DNA from: 66-474 sp035281745
Lineage (GTDB): Bacteria; Pseudomonadota; Gammaproteobacteria; Xanthomonadales; Rhodanobacteraceae
Reading direction: 5' to 3'
NCBI GenBank assembly: GCA_035281745.1
Contig: DATEDI010000040.1
Coordinates: forward strand, 1-64,000
Length of the DNA: 64,000 nt
Of the stretch, positions 63,533 through 64,000 are shown one piece after another; positions within the stretch are counted from its first letter, which is position 1, and every line of letters begins with the position of its first letter. Both the position numbers and the translations under genes were made by a program. The notes under the pieces are model-generated. The model had not been told where the DNA came from. It saw only the letters and a list, made by a program, of their open reading frames with translations, and did not search any database.

Positions 63533-64000
63533 ATGAAAGCCACTCGTCTCGCCGTCGCCCTCGCGTCGCTGTTGTTGTGCAGCGCGCCCGCCTTCGCCGC
63601 TTCTTCTGCCCCTGCCAGCGATTCCGCGCAGACATCGAACCAGGACACGCAGGCGGGCAGCCTGATCGAGCGGCTTTCCAAACCGATGTCGTCCACGACC
63701 ACCGGCACCGTCACCGTGGAAGGCAAGCCGGTCAGTTACCAGGCCGAAGCGGGCACGTTGGTGCTGGATGGGACCGGCGCGGACGAGGGCAAGCCGCAGG
63801 TCGCGATGAGTTACGTCGCGTATTTCAAGCAGGGCGCCGATGCGTCCAAGCGTCCGATCACCTTCATCTACAACGGCGGTCCCGGTTCCTCGACGGTGTG
63901 GCTGCACATGGGCGCGTGGGGCCCGAAGCGCGTCGTCACCAACGACGACACGCACACCCCGGCGGCGCCGTACCAGCTCGTCAACAACGACTACAGCCTG
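63533..64000 (+). CDS. Second S10-family carboxypeptidase-like peptidase (cut by window edge)
   Basis: The first 156 residues of a paralogue of the gene at 61654 are in the window. Its signal peptide is MKATRLAVALASLLLCSAPA with the same cut region. The region from 63816 to the edge matches 61937-62121 with only two differences in 185 bases, while the part before it is clearly more divergent. The catalytic residues lie outside the window. Its own upstream region shares CTTGTGG.GTATGA and GCGCATACTCGGGCGCTC with that of the first gene. Confidence 0.9.
   Translation, partial: MKATRLAVALASLLLCSAPAFAASSAPASDSAQTSNQDTQAGSLIERLSKPMSSTTTGTVTVEGKPVSYQAEAGTLVLDGTGADEGKPQVAMSYVAYFKQGADASKRPITFIYNGGPGSSTVWLHMGAWGPKRVVTNDDTHTPAAPYQLVNNDYSL

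Overview
The window is a 64 kb chromosomal segment, about two-thirds G+C in most genes, from a gammaproteobacterium of the order Lysobacterales (Xanthomonadales). A Rhodanobacteraceae-type genus is my best guess. The main support is the arginine locus, which is the xanthomonad kind: an N-acetylornithine carbamoyltransferase-type ArgF', a fused NAG kinase/NAG synthase, an ArgE-type deacetylase, and clustered argG, argC and argH. A large TonB-dependent receptor beside glucokinase, an S9 and two S10 peptidases, and many short palindromic intergenic repeats fit the same group. Family assignments come from reading the translations and were not checked by database search.

Layout. 1-4.8 kb: end of an amino-acid permease, a TonB-dependent receptor and glucokinase, with a perfect 14-bp operator-like palindrome upstream of glk. 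5-12 kb: lipoprotein, M28 metallopeptidase, small membrane protein, Kch-type K+ channel, MscS channel, acetate-transporter-like protein. 12-17.5 kb: phaR, phaB, S9 peptidase, cupin, and a metallo-beta-lactamase-like protein that has lost its metal motif. 17.6-25.9 kb (minus strand): argF'-osmC-argG-GNAT-argE'-argAB-argC-argH, tightly packed with ATGA overlaps. 26-33.4 kb: glycine-zipper protein, cysS-sufE, then tig-clpP-clpX and three tRNAs (His, Lys, Leu) on the minus strand. 33.5-46.3 kb: xseB, DUF4870 protein, pmbA/darP/tldD, yhdP, rng, maf and a CPA-type antiporter. 46.3-47.5 kb: a low-G+C insert with one NDT/TIR-like gene, lying exactly against the 3' end of rlmH. 47.5-53.8 kb: leuS-lptE-holA-nadD-rsfS-rlmH (minus). 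53.9-64 kb (plus): amidohydrolase, CnoX, a K+-channel-like protein, two tandem membrane pseudokinase/SUMF proteins, and two tandem S10 peptidases, the last one cut by the window edge.

The best candidates for something undescribed are: (1) the tandem transmembrane proteins with an HGG-type pseudokinase inside and a cysteine-less formylglycine-generating-enzyme-like domain outside; (2) the solitary NDT/TIR-like gene at the rlmH end; (3) palindromic repeat elements inserted in frame inside argE' and leuS, and supplying the tail of ArgC. Most of the rest is ordinary housekeeping.
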